Shown in pieces: positions 13,951-28,260 of a stretch of 64,000 bases of DNA. Both the position numbers and the translations under genes were made by a program. Within the stretch, counting starts at the first letter, position 1; every line of letters starts with the position of its first letter. Under the pieces are notes generated by a model. That model was not told where the DNA came from, ran no database searches, and saw only the letters and a list, made by a program, of their open reading frames with translations. Location of the stretch: positions 372,001 to 436,000 of the forward strand of contig JAKZZE010000034.1 of assembly GCA_024220505.1 (NCBI GenBank). Reading direction: 5' to 3'. Source of the DNA: Rhizopus arrhizus. Lineage: Eukaryota; Mucoromycota; Mucoromycetes; Mucorales; Rhizopodaceae.

Positions 13951-14884
13951 ATGTCTAACCCTTTACGTATATTTGTCCCTGTCAAGCGTGTTGTAGACTA
14001 TGGTGAGCTTGAAAAAGTAAAAGCATATATTGAATGACTTAACCCTTTTTTATACATGTAGCTGTTAAAGTCCGTGTGAACGCAGCAAAAACCGATGTCG
14101 ACCGTAATGTAAAACATAGTATGAATCCTTTTGATGAAATTGCTGTTGAAGAAGCTGTCCGTATTAAAGAAAAGTCCCCAAGCACTGAAGTTGTTGCTAT
14201 TTCATGTGGCACTGCCAAATCTCAAGAAACTTTAAGAACTGCTTTAGCTATGGGTGCTGATCGTGCTGTTCACGTCGAAGTCAAGGACGATAGTACCCTT
14301 CAGCCCCTTGCAGTTGCTAAGTTACTTAAAGCTTATGCTGATAAAGAGGCTAATAAACCAGATCTTTTCATTTTGGGTAAACAAGCTATTGATGATGACG
14401 CCAGTCAAACTGGACAAATGTTGGCAGGGTTACTCAAATGGCCTCAAGTAAGATTCCACTGACTTTTTTTCCCACGCAATAATCTAACTCTGATTTATAG
14501 ACTACTTTTGCTTCCAAAATCGAAATCAGTGGCAAATCACTTAGGGTTGTACGTGAAATTGACGGTGGCCTTGAAACAGTTTCTACTCAGTTACCTGCTA
14601 TTATTACAACTGATTTGCGGTATTGTGTATATTATTGTGATTTACTTAGGATACTGATTTTTGCCTTTAGCTTGAATGAACCGCGTTACGCTTCGCTTCC
14701 TAACATTATGAAAGCGAAAAAGAAGCCTTTGGTTAAAATAACACCTGAAGATCTTAATGTTGATGTTTCACCTCGACTTCAAACATTAAAGGTTGAAGAA
14801 CCTCCAAAGCGCTCTGGTGGTCGTAAGGTTGAAAGTGTCGATGAGTTGGTTGACAAACTACGTAATGAAGCCAAGGTCTTATAA
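13951..14884 (+). CDS. ETFB: Electron transfer flavoprotein, beta subunit
   Basis: Mitochondrial matrix partner of ETF alpha; carries electrons from acyl-CoA dehydrogenases to ETF:ubiquinone oxidoreductase. Four exons, about 13951-14002, 14062-14447, 14501-14619 and 14671-14884, splice to 256 residues, the usual family length. Motifs: [12 protein letters not shown] at the start, [29 protein letters not shown], the signature [52 protein letters not shown] near the end. The start is the first ATG, right after a pyrimidine-rich leader. It ends 100 bases from the convergent tetraspanin gene. Confidence 0.95.
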
Positions 14885-14984
14885 ATGTAGAAAAGAAAGT
14901 GTACCATAAATAAATTTAGTTGAAAAAGAATAAATTGTGCATGAGTGTATGTCCGCATAAAAATAAATCACATTTTTATTTGCC

Positions 14985-15871
14985 TTAAAACTGCCTTTTA
15001 TATTTTGAATAAACTGGATTAACAAGAGTATCTGCTGAAGCATTATATTCGTTCATGTTTGTGTACTTTCTTTCTTCTAAAACGTATTCTGGACTGATTT
15101 CTCTTGTACGATTTGGATTCATTGTACATAATTGGGTAATAGAATTACACAAAGCTAATAATTCAATAACAAGACTTGTAAATAATACAATATAAATGTG
15201 CGTTAATTCTTGCTTAATGTATTGATTCATTGGACCATAGCAAGGTGGTGCTGAATCAATGACTTGGTGAGGTATACACGTATCACTTGATACTGGATGG
15301 TCCATTGGGCCAGTAAACCCGCAACAGTGAAACTATTTTACACAACGCAACTCTTTAGGAAAATGAAACAACTAGAACAAAGAGCAATTACCTTTGTTTG
15401 CGCATATAATCTATAATCAGATGAAGCTTCTGCCCATGTTTGACTAATCCAGCTAGTTGTATGAGCAGCTTGTTTATAGACAATAACAGCAATAGAAACT
15501 TGATATACAAATGCGATAACGACGACTGCTGTACATAAAAAGTGAATGGATTTCTTTTCTCGATAAAAGCTTCCCAGTAAACCGATTAATGAACTAAATA
15601 TCAATATGATTCCCAGTATGTTTATCACTATATAAATATAAAGTATTATTGTACATACACATTTGCAGAACAAACATTTATTCATACTTTTAAGTATATT
15701 AATAGGAATCAATATAGCAATACTAATTTTAAGCTGTATAGCCATCATTCCAAATGATAATAAAGCGCAACCAAATATGAAAAATAAAAAATTCGTGAAA
15801 ATAAGGTATAGTTGACCCTGCCTACAAATACGTTGAAAATAAATCTGCTTGTTTTCTTTTTGTATAAACAA
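14985..15871 (-). CDS. Tetraspanin-like four-pass membrane protein
   Basis: Small membrane organiser. Four hydrophobic segments are visible: around 15810-15720, 15640-15570, 15550-15470 and 15210-15130. The large loop between TM3 and TM4 begins near YRLYAQTK; after an intron (about 15330-15390) comes FHCCGFTG, the Cys-Cys-Gly motif that defines tetraspanins, followed by further cysteines in DTCIPHQ and PPCYGPM. A 60-base segment near 15630-15690 is probably an intron (gtatgaat...atatag), although it is also open. The short C-terminal tail ends VYSKYKRQF. The start at 15871 is the first in-frame Met; a further upstream exon cannot be excluded. Confidence 0.78.
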
Positions 15872-16702
15872 CTATGAAGTTACTTTTGACAACAAGACAT
15901 GATAGGTAATGAAATCTAAAGAAAGAATCAGAAATTAAAATAAGAGTATATTGATCCAAGGTTATTTATATATAAGGGGGTATTAAAAAGGAGGAAAAAA
16001 GAAGGAGAAAGAGGAATAGGAGGAAGAACAAGTTCTTGTTAAATTAGAGCAGCGATAGCTCGTACAAATCACTTTTATCCATGTATTATTTATATAAACA
16101 TGAGCTTTTAAAATTTTCTTTACTAAATACACAAATGCCTGATGTGCAGTATGTTTTCTGGCAAAAACAAAAGTATATCAAAAAGATTGTTGTGAAAAAA
16201 AGAAAAGAATGGAGGAAAGCTTTTCTGATTTTGAATATAAAAAATGGATCTACGGAATGTGCAGTTTTTATTTACTCAACCAAATATGATTCTTCCTATT
16301 CTTATTCTCGATTTATAAACAAAATTTACATCAAGTGGAAGGCTGAGCAATCAACAAAAGTCCTCTCTTCAAATAATGAACCACTCCTACAAGTTCTCGA
16401 TTAAATTTGTCTTATGCTTCATCTTTAAAAGTGAAGTAGTTCATTTACTCCAAAGTCTTCTATACTAAAGCCATGATATCTAAAAATAAATAAGCAGGAA
16501 GAGATGATATGAAGTTCGTTATTCTTAGGACCGAAAATGTTGCAATTGTTATCTTCAAACTAATTAAAAAAAGAAAATTAGCTTGATAGCACGGTCTATC
16601 ATATCTTTCGCTGAAGCTTTTGTTATATCGAATCATATAATCAGTCTATTTCTGTCATTACTGAGTTTATTATTGTCTCTTTTTCCCCTTGTTTTTTCTG
16701 TT
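15872..16702. other. Divergent intergenic region, with one doubtful ORF
   Basis: 831 bases between the divergent tetraspanin and WDR24 genes; it should hold both promoters. An open frame of 107 codons at 16081-16404 (plus) is Lys/Tyr-rich, has no recognisable domain and no good intron borders. I treat it as non-coding by default. Confidence 0.45.
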
Positions 16703-19476
16703 ATGCCACTCAATGAAAGCTCCGTTCATTTAGGTCGTTCTCTTGATCAAGACAATCTTATTTTACGTGAACGTCTGTCTGGTGCCATCAATGCAATAAG
16801 CATCTCGCCAGAAGGAAATGCTGTTGTGGTGGCTGGTAGAGAAGGTATTGTAACATTATACTTGGTTAATTTTACGTTAACATTTTTTATAAGTCTTAAA
16901 AATTCTTTCTCTCAGCAGATCAAAAGTTATAGAAACACTTAATCTACGTGCAGGAACCCACTTCAACTTGAATTATAGTAGTAATGATGTCAAATGGGGA
17001 AATAATGGTAAAAAGCATCCTTTAATAATGTACATAAAGAACATTTACTGATAATAAATGCAGCTACAAAGCATAAGGTAGCAACAGCGGCTACAAATGG
17101 TGCAATCATCTTATGGGATCTAAATAAAGTAGGGCGTAAATCTGGTAAGTGCATTGGCATTGTTTAAAAAAGTAAAACATTAAGTAGTCAACATTAACGC
17201 ACACGAAAAGAACGTGTTATCACTGAGCATTCTCGTGCTGTTAATCGTATATCTTTTCAACCAGAAAATGGAAATATATTGTTAAGTGCTTCCCAAGATG
17301 GAATGATGAAATGCTGGGTAAAGAAAGAGGGGTTTTATAGTAAGCATATGATTAACTATTAAGAAAAAGGACTTTCGTGATCCAAGAAATAGTGCAAAAT
17401 TTCGATTTGAAGGAAAGTCAGAATCAGTACGTGATGTTCAGTTCAACCCAGTGAACGTTTATGAGTTTGCTGCCGCTTTCGAAACAGGAACTATTCAGGT
17501 AGCTAGACAGAACGTGTTATGTAACAGATAATCCTTACTTAAATAATAACTAGAAATGGGATATTCGAAACCCTAAAGCGTTATATGATCGCAAATTAAA
17601 TGCTCATAACGGACCTTGTCTAACAGTGGATTGGCATCCAGGTGGAAAGTTAGTAGCTAGTGGGGGAAGAGATAGAACGATAAAAGTATGTGCATGGTTT
17701 TCTAAACAAGCGGGTACAGTTTAACGATCTTTAACAGATTTGGGACATGTCATCCGACAGCAGACGGCCGCTCTATACAATCAGAACAGTAGCCTCAGTA
17801 TCACGTATTCAATGGAGGCCTGGACATGATGATGAAATAGCATCTTGTGCATTACTTACTGATAGCCGCATTCACATTTGGGATATTAGAAGACCCCATA
17901 TTGCAAAGTATGTGTTTGATGAACATGATACAACGCCAACAGGTTAGATGCAAAAATATGTAGATGAAAGAATAGAAGTCCTTATATATTCTTTAAAGGT
18001 TTTTTGTGGGCAAATCCGGATGAACTGCTATCTGTATCAAAAGATAAATGGTTCATCAAGCAGCATATTGAACGCGCCTATCAGCCAGTGGGATTATTAA
18101 AAAGAAATGGCATGGGCTGGAATGTTCACGGTGATGTGGCATTTACTATTGATAGAAGTCAAAGAACATCTTTTGTAGATGAGTCCTTAATCCCTAAAGC
18201 GCCTAAAAATTGGAAAAAGCTTGGTGTGAAGACTCCATTTGATGAAGAAGTAATTCAATATATTCCTCCTCAGAGTTGTGGTATAGCCCATTTGCCTCTA
18301 TTTGACTTTAAATCGTTTTGCATTTTTGCTGAAAAATATGTGATTTCAAATGAAAATATTGCGCTAGCCTGTGATCAAAATGCAGAGGTAAGATATAGTA
18401 AAGACATTTCATATAATTGACTACAACATAAAAAAGTTGGCATGGAAAATGGGTTGTTATCGTACCTCTCAGACATGGAAAATTATAGCATTGCTTTATA
18501 GCGAAGAAAAGAATCAGGAAGAAGAAAATCAGTCAGATGCAGAATCAATATCAAGAAGAGAAGAAATAATAAAGGTAGACTAAGACCAAGTTAACACATT
18601 AATACATATGAAGCCCATTCATTTAATGTCAATTTCATAGAAAAAAGAAGTATTGAATGAAGAAAAAGACTTTGAAAAGTTTGATATACAATCACAAGAC
18701 AGAGACAATTTTGATCAATTATCACAATCTTCAAATGAATATATGGATAGCATAAACACCACAATGTCATCTCAAATGCAAGCGTCATTCAATTTACGAA
18801 CGCCCTGGCAGCATGAATCTGTTGTTATGGATCTTTTGAATTATTATACGGATCAGGTATAAATTCGCACTATTTTGATGACAAGAAGCAATACTTATTC
18901 ATTATTAGGGTGATGTCCAAATGTGCGTTACTCTATATCTTGTTCTAGAAAAGCATTTGCAGATTGATGAGGACCGTTTAGAAGACTGGTTTACAGCGTA
19001 CATTGATCTTTTACATAGATTTAAATTATGGTCTACGGCAACTGCTATCATCAAAGCGTGTAGTGTCCAAAATGTAAAGGAACGCAATGAGGTAAAACCC
19101 CCCCCATTTTTTTTGCATTTTAACTTACACTTTTAAGAATGCTACAACGATTAATATTGCATGCAATACATGTTTCAAGCTTGTGCAAGGCACAAGTAAA
19201 GGATCATGGGCTTGTGACAAATGTCGTCGTTTACTGAACCCCTGTACTATCTGGTAATATTTAACGACCCATAGTTTTTCATAAAATATATACACTCATA
19301 CAAAATACATGCATAGTCATCAAACAGTGAAAGGGCTTTATGTCTGGTGTCAAGGTTGTAATCATGGTGGACACCTTGTACACATGAAAGAATGGTTTGC
19401 TACAGAAAAGCTATGTGCAACTGGCTGTGGTCATACATGTGTCCTACAACCGCTAATGTCATTACCAGACATTTAA
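16703..19476 (+). CDS. WDR24: WDR24-like GATOR2/SEA complex subunit (WD40 plus C-terminal zinc finger)
   Basis: Component of the vacuolar GATOR2 (yeast SEACAT) complex that activates TORC1 by opposing GATOR1. About ten exons. The WD40 propeller spans 16780-18000: ATAATNGAIILWDLNK, LLSASQDGMMKCWDFRDP, SVRDVQFNPVN, HNGPCLTVDWHPGGKLVASG, SRIHIWDIRRP. A helical region follows, including DLLNYYTDQ and DWFTAYIDLLHRFKLW as in human WDR24. The end is the RING-like zinc finger CNTCFKLVQ..., CDKCRRLLNPC, GLYVWCQGCNHGGHLVHMK and CATGCGHTC. All its Cys/His pairs are present. Start is the first ATG (MPLNESSVHLG). The first intron border near 16875 is the least certain. Confidence 0.92.
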
Positions 19477-19773
19477 CGAAATAGAATGAATTTGTTTTCT
19501 TGTAAATTACAATATAATTTATTACAAAATACTAGCTAATAAATGTACATAAAACTAACGCAATGGGCATAATTTTTTGTTTAACATGTTTTTACTACCA
19601 ATTTCTTCCAACTGGATAAAACACGACTTGTAGTGAAGCGCGTATCTTAGTTTTAATTTCCTTTTTTAATTTTTATTCTTGGTGACAAGCGCGATGATAC
19701 TACGAGTGCTTTTTTTTAAAAAAAAAAATTATTACTACTGTTATTACTATATTGAAAGAACCTTGTTATATTC

Positions 19774-20657
19774 ATGTCGCCCTCTAATTTCAACTGTTAT
19801 AAAGTACTTGAACTAGATAAAGAAACTGCAACCATTAATGACATCAAAAGAGCATACCGAAAATTAGCATTAAAACATCACCCAGACAAACAACCACTTA
19901 ATGCAACTGAAGAAGAGAAACAGAAAGCGAATGAAATTTTTCAGGATATGGGAAAAGCTTACGCAGTCTTGAGTGATCCAAAGCGGAAAGAGCGTTATGA
20001 TAAGACAGGAAGTATGGACGAAAGTGAATTTGAAGGGGAAAAGAACTGGACGGATTATTTCAAAGAGCTGTGGAATGGAGTTGTGAGTGATGAAACTATT
20101 GAAGCTCAAATCAAAAATTATCAAGGTATGTACTTGCTTATGAAAATATAAGGCATATTAATCAGTGATATATTGAAAATAAAGGCTCTGAGGAAGAGAA
20201 GAGTGATGTTTTGAATGCTTATAAGCGATATCAAGGAAATATGACCAAGATGCTCACAGTGATTGAGTGTTCAACAGCTGAGGATGGTATTCGGTTTGAA
20301 AAGATGATTAAGGAAGCCATTGATCAAGGCAAAATTCCTCTTTTGAAAAGCTTTAAAAAATCAACTACTCCTGAAGCTCACCAGAAACGCATTGCAGTAG
20401 AACATAAACAGAGAGAAGAATTTGAAAAAACTGAAGGAAGACAATCAATGAATTCCCTTATTGAATCTATACAAAATAAGGCTACAGAGAGACAAGGTAG
20501 ATTAGACTCCATTATTAAATCCATTGAACAGAAGCAAGGAAATAAATCAAGAAAAAAGAGATCAAACATGTCAATGGATCCTGGTTTACCTTCAGAAGAA
20601 GAATTTGCAAAATTGCAAGAAAAACTGTTTAAGCGATCAAAGAATAAGGAAGCGTAA
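19774..20657 (+). CDS. DNAJC9-like J-domain protein
   Basis: Nuclear J-domain co-chaperone; the animal family member binds histones H3-H4 and recruits HSP70. Two exons joined across an intron at 20126-20184 give about 272 residues. The J domain is at the N-terminus (about residues 6-75): YKVLELDKETATINDIKRAY and the HPD triad in ALKHHPDKQ. After it come the family's conserved NWTDYFKELWNGV and NYQGSEEEKSDVLNAYKRYQ (with the splice site inside), MIKEAIDQGKIPLLKSF, and a basic coiled C-terminus (KSRKKRSN). Start is the first ATG. The order matches DNAJC9 rather than Sec63 or DNAJC17. Confidence 0.85.
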
Positions 20658-20915
20658 CATTCAATGAAGAAGCAAACAATTTCTTCAAGCTTTTTTTGTT
20701 AAGCATTTAAACATTTTTGACATATATATATTTCTTTTGAGATCAGAAAAGAATAAAACAGCATCTTGTAGAAAAATAATGTTCGTATTTTGTACCAGTG
20801 AAGTAGGATATTAATGTATTACAAAAGCAGACTTTCATGCACTTCGCAGATTTTTCGCTTGTTACACACTGACCGATAAAAAAAACGGCTGACAAATAAT
20901 GTTGTTACAAGCCTT

Positions 20916-22026
20916 ATGTTTTTAAAAGTACTGAAGTGGATTTTTATAGGGCTAATTACCAGCTACTTATTAGCAACCAATACACCCACCTCTACCTTAA
21001 AGTCTCTTTCTGAAAATCCACCTGAGTTCTACTCACCTGAATTTTACCCAAATGGCACCTTTCTTCAATTACCAGCAGGTACTATGCATTACTGGATGTT
21101 TGGAAATAAAAAGGGTAGTCGTGTGGTTTTAATTCATGGAATTTCAACTGGTTCTTCCTGTTATGATAAGTTGGCTAGAGAACTTGTAATATACAAAAGC
21201 ACAAACAAAGAAACTAAACTTTGATTTACATTCATAGGCAGAAAGCGGCCACCATGTACTAGTATATGATCTTTATGGTCGAGGTTATTCAGACGCTCCA
21301 CACACGTTCTACGATGAGTCATTGTATACTTCACAATTAGCTTTATTGTTGCATAAAGTAGGATGGGAAAAAGCAAGTGTAGTAGGTGTATCTTTGGGAG
21401 GAGGCATTGCAACTTCTTTTACCGCTTTTTACCCGGAAATGGTTGATAAGCTTGTATTGATTGCACCAACTGGATTCATGGAACCTGAAGATATGCCATT
21501 CATCTCTAAAGTAGTCCGCTTACCTATCATTAGCCATTTTCTCATAAATCAGCCATTAGCAAAGCCATTGACCATCATGTGTGTCAAGCGTTTTTCAAAA
21601 TCGGCCCGTTTCGCAAACGCAGATATGGAAGAAGGTGCCGCTGAAATTGCCCAGCGTATAGCAAAGATAGCATTATATCAGTTTGCTCATCATCCTGGCT
21701 TCTTCAAAGCATTTTTGCGCACTGTCATTGATTTCCCATTCACTGGGTTAAAAGAGAGGTTCCAAAGAGTAGGCCAACTAAAAGAAAATGGTTCGACACT
21801 TGTTGTTTGGGGAGATCAAGATAAGGTAAATTATTTGTTTTGGATACATTGCTTTATGGTACTAAATAGGTTTTCAATATTACAGACTGTTCCTTTCAAA
21901 CACCACGTACAACTTCAATTGTTGCTTCCTAACGCTAAACTATCTGTATTCAAGAATCATGGACATGATGTCCTAATTACATCCTGGAAATCTGTGAATA
22001 GTGAAATCAAAAGCTTTCTGGCCTAA
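20916..22026 (+). CDS. Alpha/beta hydrolase, membrane-anchored N-terminus
   Basis: Serine hydrolase fold of about 330 residues in three exons (introns 21186-21237 and 21826-21885). The N-terminus has a hydrophobic signal anchor (LKWIFIGLITSYLLA), so it is likely secreted or ER-lumenal. Fold landmarks: VVLIHGISTGSS (oxyanion loop), YDLYGRGYSDAP, nucleophile elbow VGVSLGGGIATS (Ser), acid VVWGDQDKTVP (Asp), and FKNHGHDVL (His). A lid-like insertion lies between the elbow and the acid. The substrate cannot be told. The stop lies 28 bases from that of the convergent convertase gene. Confidence 0.88.
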
Positions 22027-22053
22027 CAATATCGCTTAGTTTAAGGATTTTTA

Positions 22054-23832
22054 TTATTCTTGCTCATATTCATCATTAACGTCTATAGAAGGATGTAATA
22101 AAGTGTCGAGTTCAAAAGTACTATCGTTTTTTGGTTTGTGCTTATTTCTATTAACCTTTTTTGACATAAATTTCCTTGAAAAAACAAAAATACCAGTCAT
22201 AGATATTATAATACAGACTGAAATCAAGGCATATGTCAAGAGTGATTTTTGTTTGCTGCTTGAGCTTTTTAACAAAAAGCTTTGAATGCTCGCTTGATAA
22301 CTGTTTACTAATACCGCAGCTGCACCATTCTTATTTTCTCCCCAAAGTGTAATTTTCCAATGAATAAGCTTCCCTTTAAATTCAGGGTTTCTCTCGTCAA
22401 TGATCCACAGGGTCCAATTACCAACTGGTTGCTCTTCCCAGTGCTTTACAGACATAAAAGTCCAATTGACTAATCCGTCTTTGCTGTTGTCATTTTTGCG
22501 AGGCGTACCCAATTGGCTTGTCACATTGTTAGGGCTCACAAGTAATATTTCCAAGTCTCCACGCCTTTGGTGCTCAATATGCACCGTAACTGTAACATGC
22601 TCTAATAAGGATAAAGATGCTGACAAAACCATCTCTTCTGTTACTTGAATGGCACTCTTCAAGGCATGATGTCTGTCCTTGTTGTTGAATGTAATGTCAG
22701 GAATCTCAAACGGTTCAATATTACCAAGAGGTACTTCTAAATGTGTCTGAGGCCCTACTGAGCGAAATTTATTTGCAAGTTCGACTATCCTGTAAGCATC
22801 CAAGACACCAAATCCGTACTTGTGGTTAAACATCCGACCAGAAGGTAAATTTGTCCAATCATCGTCATGCAAAGAAATCGGGATAGCTGATTGTACGCAA
22901 AGGTGTTGTAGATCTCTCCAAGATAAATCGGGTCTGACCGATAGGACGAGCGCGAAAACACCTGCAGCGAGGGGTGCCGCTGCAGATGTGCCCCCATGAT
23001 GCTCAGAACATTGGTTTGAATGAACGTCGGTTGTATACTAAGAAAAGAAAAAATAAGCACAAATATAATCTTGATTCTATCCAAATCATTTTCGTTACAA
23101 TATGATTACCGCTACCACTAGAGTAAGTGACAAAGAACTGTGCTGCGCATTTTTCAGCGTAGCTTGGATAGTTGCCTAATCTATCTATAGCGCCTACTGT
23201 AATTGTATATATGCTGTTTGTATAACCATCAAAGTTACAATTATCATCATTATGTCCACCATTACCAGATGCAAAGACAAAGATGGATCCTTTTCCTTGC
23301 CGACCATTCTCGATACCATTCCTGATAGCATCCAAAATAATGCCCTGAGGACCTTCAGCAACTTCGCCTGAATCAGGTGGACCCCATGAACAAGAATAGA
23401 TTTGATTTTCTTGATATTTGTAATTCAAAGCAGCAGCCTCATCTGCCTCTGTGATTTCACCTGATAATATACGTATACCGGATATTTTTGCGTCGTAAGC
23501 AACACCGATACCACAAGCATCATTTTTCACCGCTGCTATTTCGCCTGCACATCTGGTACCGTGTACATCATCTATTAATCTTGGCTTTGGATCAGGTACA
23601 TGGTCATTAAAGTCGTATGAGCCTTCAGGGAACTTTATGATATACCAATAAGTTTAGAGAGAAATATTTATCAATGAAAAAGGAGCTATCTTACATAGTT
23701 GTCTCTGAGATCCATGTGCTCAAAATCTAGGCCGTCATCTAAAATCGCCACAATTGTTCCTTTTCCTGTGATTCCTTGTTTCCACACACCCGATATGTTG
23801 AGGTCATGTCCATATTCTTGAGTGTTTATCTA

Positions 23833-23868
<36 letters not shown>

Positions 23869-24359
23869 GGGAAATTGTTAAAAAACCTTTAGTAAATTAC
23901 ATTCACGTATTTTACTAAATGCCACTGTCTATCAAATCCAGGATCATCTATAGCGAGTGTCCTTTTTATGTCTTTCTGAAACAAGAATAATTCTTGTTGC
24001 AAGTTGAATGGTGGTTCAGAACGCTTCATGATTCTATTTGTAGTAGGCACTTGATGTCTTATGTCACTGTTAGTCTGAATACCTCTCTTCTTTAATAACG
24101 TTTCAAATTCACGTCTGAGCTTTCCATTGTCGTGTTCTTTGAGTACGCTGATCCAATAATAGTTTGAGAGCTCACCCACTTTGCCTTCGTATCTCGCATC
24201 CAAATGAGATATGATATGGTGGACAAAGTTAATATCGTTTGGGTCAGATGTACGCAATGTATAATAGTTTCTTGATTTATAATCTCTCTTGTACATTGTA
24301 CACCAAGCAAAATCTAAGAGTAAGGCACAAAACAATAGTAATCTTGTATAATTTAACAT
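22054..24359 (-). CDS. KEX2: Kexin-like proprotein convertase (subtilisin S8B with P domain)
   Basis: Golgi serine protease that cuts secreted precursors after dibasic sites. Signal peptide at the start (LLLFCALLLDFAWC), a prodomain ending near RIMKRSEPPF, a likely self-cleavage site, then the catalytic domain. The triad reads DDGLDFEHMD, HGTRCAGEIA and GGTSAAAPLAAG, with oxyanion Asn in FASGNGGHNDD. The P domain follows (SLSLLEHVTVTVHIEHQRRG, VGNWTLWIIDE), then a membrane segment (YALISVCIIISMTGIFVF) and a basic/acidic tail. At least three introns; the one near 23829-23885 carries a T25-A11 tract. The end is 28 bases from the convergent hydrolase. Confidence 0.93.
23833..23868. repeat. T25-A11 homopolymer palindrome inside a convertase intron
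   Basis: 25 T directly followed by 11 A. It lies within an intron of the kexin-like gene and can fold into an 11-base-pair hairpin in the transcript. Exact run length may vary through sequencing or slippage. Confidence 0.8.
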
Positions 24360-24514
24360 TGTATAAAGGAAAAAGAAGAGAAAAATATGTATAGTTTTAT
24401 ATTAAGTTATTATATTTACAATTTAAAAAAAAAAAAAAAAAGAAACGAGAAACAGGAGATAAATATATGTGTTTGAAGGGGGGGGTATTTCTGCAAATTG
24501 CTGTTTAGCAATGT

Positions 24515-26208
24515 TTATATTGAAATGCTGTTGTTCATTAAATACTCCTTAATTAAGTCTGTGTGGTTTCTTCTTTTTCTCATACGTGATTTGATTTGGC
24601 TTCTTTCTTTTTCTAAACTTAGTAGCCTATTGAATTGCTCTTTCTTTTCTTGCTTCATTTCAATCAATGCGAGTTTTTGCCACTGTCGATGCTTGATACA
24701 TTTCAGACGCTGACAGATATTAAATGGCTCACTGATTGAATCAATTGTTATCTGCATTTGGACATCTACGTTTGAATTCTGAATGATTTTACTCCAAATG
24801 TGATTTTTCCATATCAGTCTTGAATCAAAACCACAAGGGATACCCCCATCTTCTTCAGTGAAAGGTTTTTGCTTGACTAATAAATCAATAAATTTACTTT
24901 TCCTTTTGAGAATATCCACAGTAAATTTAATGTTTTTCTTTTCTTGTCGTATCTGAACTAGTCTTTCACGGTCTTGTTTGTCTGCCAATGAGTTTACTGT
25001 TGATTGTTTTTGTTTAGCTATTGCCAACTCTGATATAGGTGTCAAACTATTAGCATTGGTTGCATTTCGCCTTTTGATTTCTAGCAATTCTAACCTAGCC
25101 CGTGCAACCTGCATACCACATACATTGGAACAGTATTTTGATATATAGCCTAAATGTGAACTTATCCTTGCTGCTTTATTACATGCAGGATTTGAACACT
25201 TTGGTTTCCATGAAGTTTTCTTACCAGTGACTATAATAAAATTACTATGAGTTTTAAGATTCTTTCTTTTAAGTACCTTTAGAACAATTAGAGCAGAAAT
25301 AAAGGTCAACAAATTCACTTTCGACTTCTTTAATTGATATGCATTCTCCGTGAAACCAATCATCACAACGATCACAAGCAATCATAAACCTTGTGGCGTC
25401 ATAAGGTTGTCGACAAACACAGTACAATTTGCTATCCAACATGTTTGATTTCTTTGAAGATGAACCGCTATTCTTTCTTTTTGGTATTAATGGCTGTTGT
25501 TGATCAACTTCTATCAACTGTTGCTTCGAGTTCGATGGTGGTCTTCCCCTTTTTGCTGTCTTTTTTGTTGGCTTTAAAAAATGAATGGAATTTTAATACA
25601 AAAATGTCTCTTCTACGCAAATTGTTACCTTCTCTTCTTCGTCTTCAATATCGTCATTTTCTCCTTCAAACCACGCAGATTTGAACGAATTAATAGATTC
25701 TTCTACCGCCATCCAAGGTGCCTAGCGAATATTAAATTTAATTGAATTGTTCTTTTTCATTCGTAATTATTTTTTCTTTTTTTTTCTTTACATTCTTTTC
25801 AACATCTTCATTATTCCATAATAAAGGATTACATGGTGCATTACCAAACGTCATTTTTTGTTGAATAACAACTGTTTTGTATACTTTTGATAATGGTGCT
25901 TTATTTAATGCTGCTTTTGAATCAGTATTTTCTTGATCAGTAGTTGCTTCTTCATCACTTTTAACAACAATGTCAGTCGATGAAGAAGCATGTGAGCTTG
26001 GTGACGGTGAGTACTCGTTAGGAGACGCTGAGCTTGATTGCTTTATTTTTAATGGATTTCCATTTGGCTTGTTGATTGCTTTGAAGCCTTCCATAGTCAG
26101 TCTTTTTCTTAATGGTAAATGTTTTACTGGTGGAAGTGTTCTTTCTGAGGCTTCTTTTTGCTTCTTGGAAACTATCATTTGCCTTAAGTCCGGCAGAGTT
26201 CTGTACAT
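24515..26208 (-). CDS. SPP1: Spp1/Cfp1-like COMPASS (Set1) subunit, PHD finger
   Basis: Reader subunit of the Set1 H3K4 methyltransferase complex. Four or more exons. The N-terminal 150 residues are basic/Ser-rich low complexity, the start being the ATG at 26208. An acidic linker (EGENDDIEDEEE) and an AT-hook-like KRGRPPS follow, then the PHD finger (about 25430-25290): YCVCRQPYDATRFMIACDRC, DWFHGECI, YFCSNC. After an intron (gtactt...tatag), the second zinc motif is CSNPACNKAA...YCSNVCG. Coiled coil and the C-terminal CXXC1-type segment CGFDSRLIWKNHIWS, KCIKHRQWQKL follow, where Set1 binding maps in the family. There is no CXXC DNA-binding domain, as in yeast Spp1. Confidence 0.88.
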
Positions 26209-26604
26209 CAAAAGGTCCTTTAAGCCCCTTTATTTTAACCGGTGGAAGAGAAAAGAAAGTGGTTCAACTTGTGGAAAAAAAGGGCTTTTTTCTATTTTTT
26301 GAACATTGCTTGAGATTAAAAGACCGACTGTTGCACACGGTTGGGAAAAGTTGAAATAGTTATAACTGTCATATTTGTGAGGGGCTGCAAGTAAAATAGA
26401 AATCAACAAGTAGTTCTATGTGCTATATAATCAAGGCAAATATAAGAAGATATAATAGTTTCATATACACACTGAAGAAGTTTTTCAACTAAGAAAAGAT
26501 GGGTCATGTAATTGCATAAGGATCAAGCAACGATCACAAATACGCTTACTCATTCTAATGATAGTGCAATCTATTACAAATTTATTGACAGCTCTAAAGA
26601 CAAA
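26209..26604. other. Intergenic, about 400 bases
   Basis: Lies between the end of the RIO2 gene and the start of the SPP1-like gene, both on the minus strand. A minus-strand pyrimidine-rich segment just upstream of 26208 is the likely SPP1 leader. Nothing else recognised. Confidence 0.5.

Positions 26605-28260
<1,656 letters not shown>

Noticed and set aside
16081..16404. 107-codon ORF upstream of WDR24
   Set aside because: Lys/Tyr-rich in AT-rich DNA, no recognisable motif, and sits where two promoters are expected.
25970..26302. 110-codon plus ORF opposite the SPP1-like gene
   Set aside because: Mirror of the conserved minus-strand coding sequence.
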